In this document: positions 47,187 to 47,429 of the stretch, in pieces
Numbering within the stretch: position 1 is the stretch's first letter
How the letters are laid out: every line of letters starts with the position of its first letter
Assembly (NCBI GenBank): GCA_002070945.1
Contig: MWEG01000032.1
Span: 1 to 47,429, forward strand
Direction: 5' to 3'
DNA length: 47,429 bases
From: Lentisphaerae bacterium ADurb.Bin082
GTDB lineage: Bacteria; Verrucomicrobiota; Lentisphaeria; Oligosphaerales; Oligosphaeraceae
The notes under the pieces: generated by a model
Database searches by the model: none
What the model was told of the DNA's origin: nothing
Seen by the model: the letters and a program-made list of their open reading frames with translations, nothing else
Program-made: the position numbers and the translations under genes

Positions 47187-47370
47187 CGCCCACCGTCTAA
47201 CGTCCACTAAAATCCACTTCTGTCCACGTCCACTCTCCACTAATGTCCACTTCTGTTCACTAAAGTCCATTGTCCACTAAAGTCCATTGTCCACTAAAGC
47301 ATCTTACCCTGGGTGCCTGGCTCTGAAGCTCACCGGAACTCCGAGTATCAATGACTCCTATGAAACCCCT
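47187..47370 (+). repeat. Family-2 element downstream of AbiE
   Basis: About nine GTCCAC/GTCCAT words (47196-47300), then GCATCTTACCCTGGGTGCCT, GGCTCTGAAGCTCACCGGAA and CTCCGAGTATCAATGA. It is oriented opposite to the copy at 45.0 kb. The final 60 bases of the window show nothing recognisable. Confidence 0.9.
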
Positions 47371-47429
47371 TAGGGCTTTGACCTGACTAAAATTCCAAAC
47401 TCTTCCTGAAACAGAGGGCGAATTTGCCG

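Overview
The window looks like a chromosomal segment of a PVC-group bacterium, most probably Lentisphaerota or a close relative. The main clue is a set of four pseudopilin-like proteins with an [17 protein letters not shown] head and an H-x9-DG tail, a protein class abundant in that group. Supporting clues are a very long disordered N-terminus on Rho, a topoisomerase IV pair, GLSLGE-type FabD and a mixture of Shine-Dalgarno and SD-less starts. The placement is inference from protein character; no rRNA or tRNA gene was seen.

Layout. 1-8450: coaE, rho, a small zinc-ribbon protein with a poly-Asp tail, then parE- and parC-like topoisomerase IV genes. 8600-13760: an oligopeptide-type ABC importer (two permeases and a fused double ATPase, no binding protein) followed by an AraC-family regulator. 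13770-19350: pseudopilin region with one minus-strand copy, a 92-aa protein with a near-consensus promoter, two unknown proteins and three tandem pseudopilins, closed by a strong terminator. 19384-21174: GTP-type PEP carboxykinase on the minus strand. 21511-27245: the classical yceD-rpmF-plsX-fabD-fabG-acpP-fabF phospholipid and fatty-acid cluster, with a terminator between acpP and fabF. 27275-32236: pgpH-type HD phosphohydrolase, ybeY, CorC/HlyC-type CBS protein, a cupin and a Nudix hydrolase. 32299-38657: asparagine synthase, a sugar-nucleotide epimerase, a cytidylate-kinase-like/BON protein, a GT2 glycosyltransferase and an acyltransferase. 38845-41692: a YpgQ/YedJ-like HD hydrolase and uvrB on the minus strand. 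42014-47167: a GT4 glycosyltransferase, a LarA-family protein and an AbiEi/AbiEii toxin-antitoxin pair.

The most unusual content lies between genes. Two families of dispersed elements built from short (mostly 7-nt) tandem units recur. Family 1 has arrays of TGAATGN and AATTCAT heptads facing each other around a constant core, CTGAGGCGCATTTCAT, in four copies; two copies begin directly at a stop codon. Family 2 has GTCCACT-type arrays followed by a conserved module of about 60 bp, in four good copies and two fragments. Inverted copies of family 2 bracket both the LarA-like gene and the AbiE pair. Short two-base-loop hairpins (xxGCT-TT-AGCxx type) form a third class.

The genes are mostly housekeeping: lipid synthesis, topology, transcription termination, repair and ribosome maturation. 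A surface-polysaccharide flavour runs through 32-43 kb. Promoter candidates of the form TTGNNN-N16/17-TATAGT recur before several transcription units.
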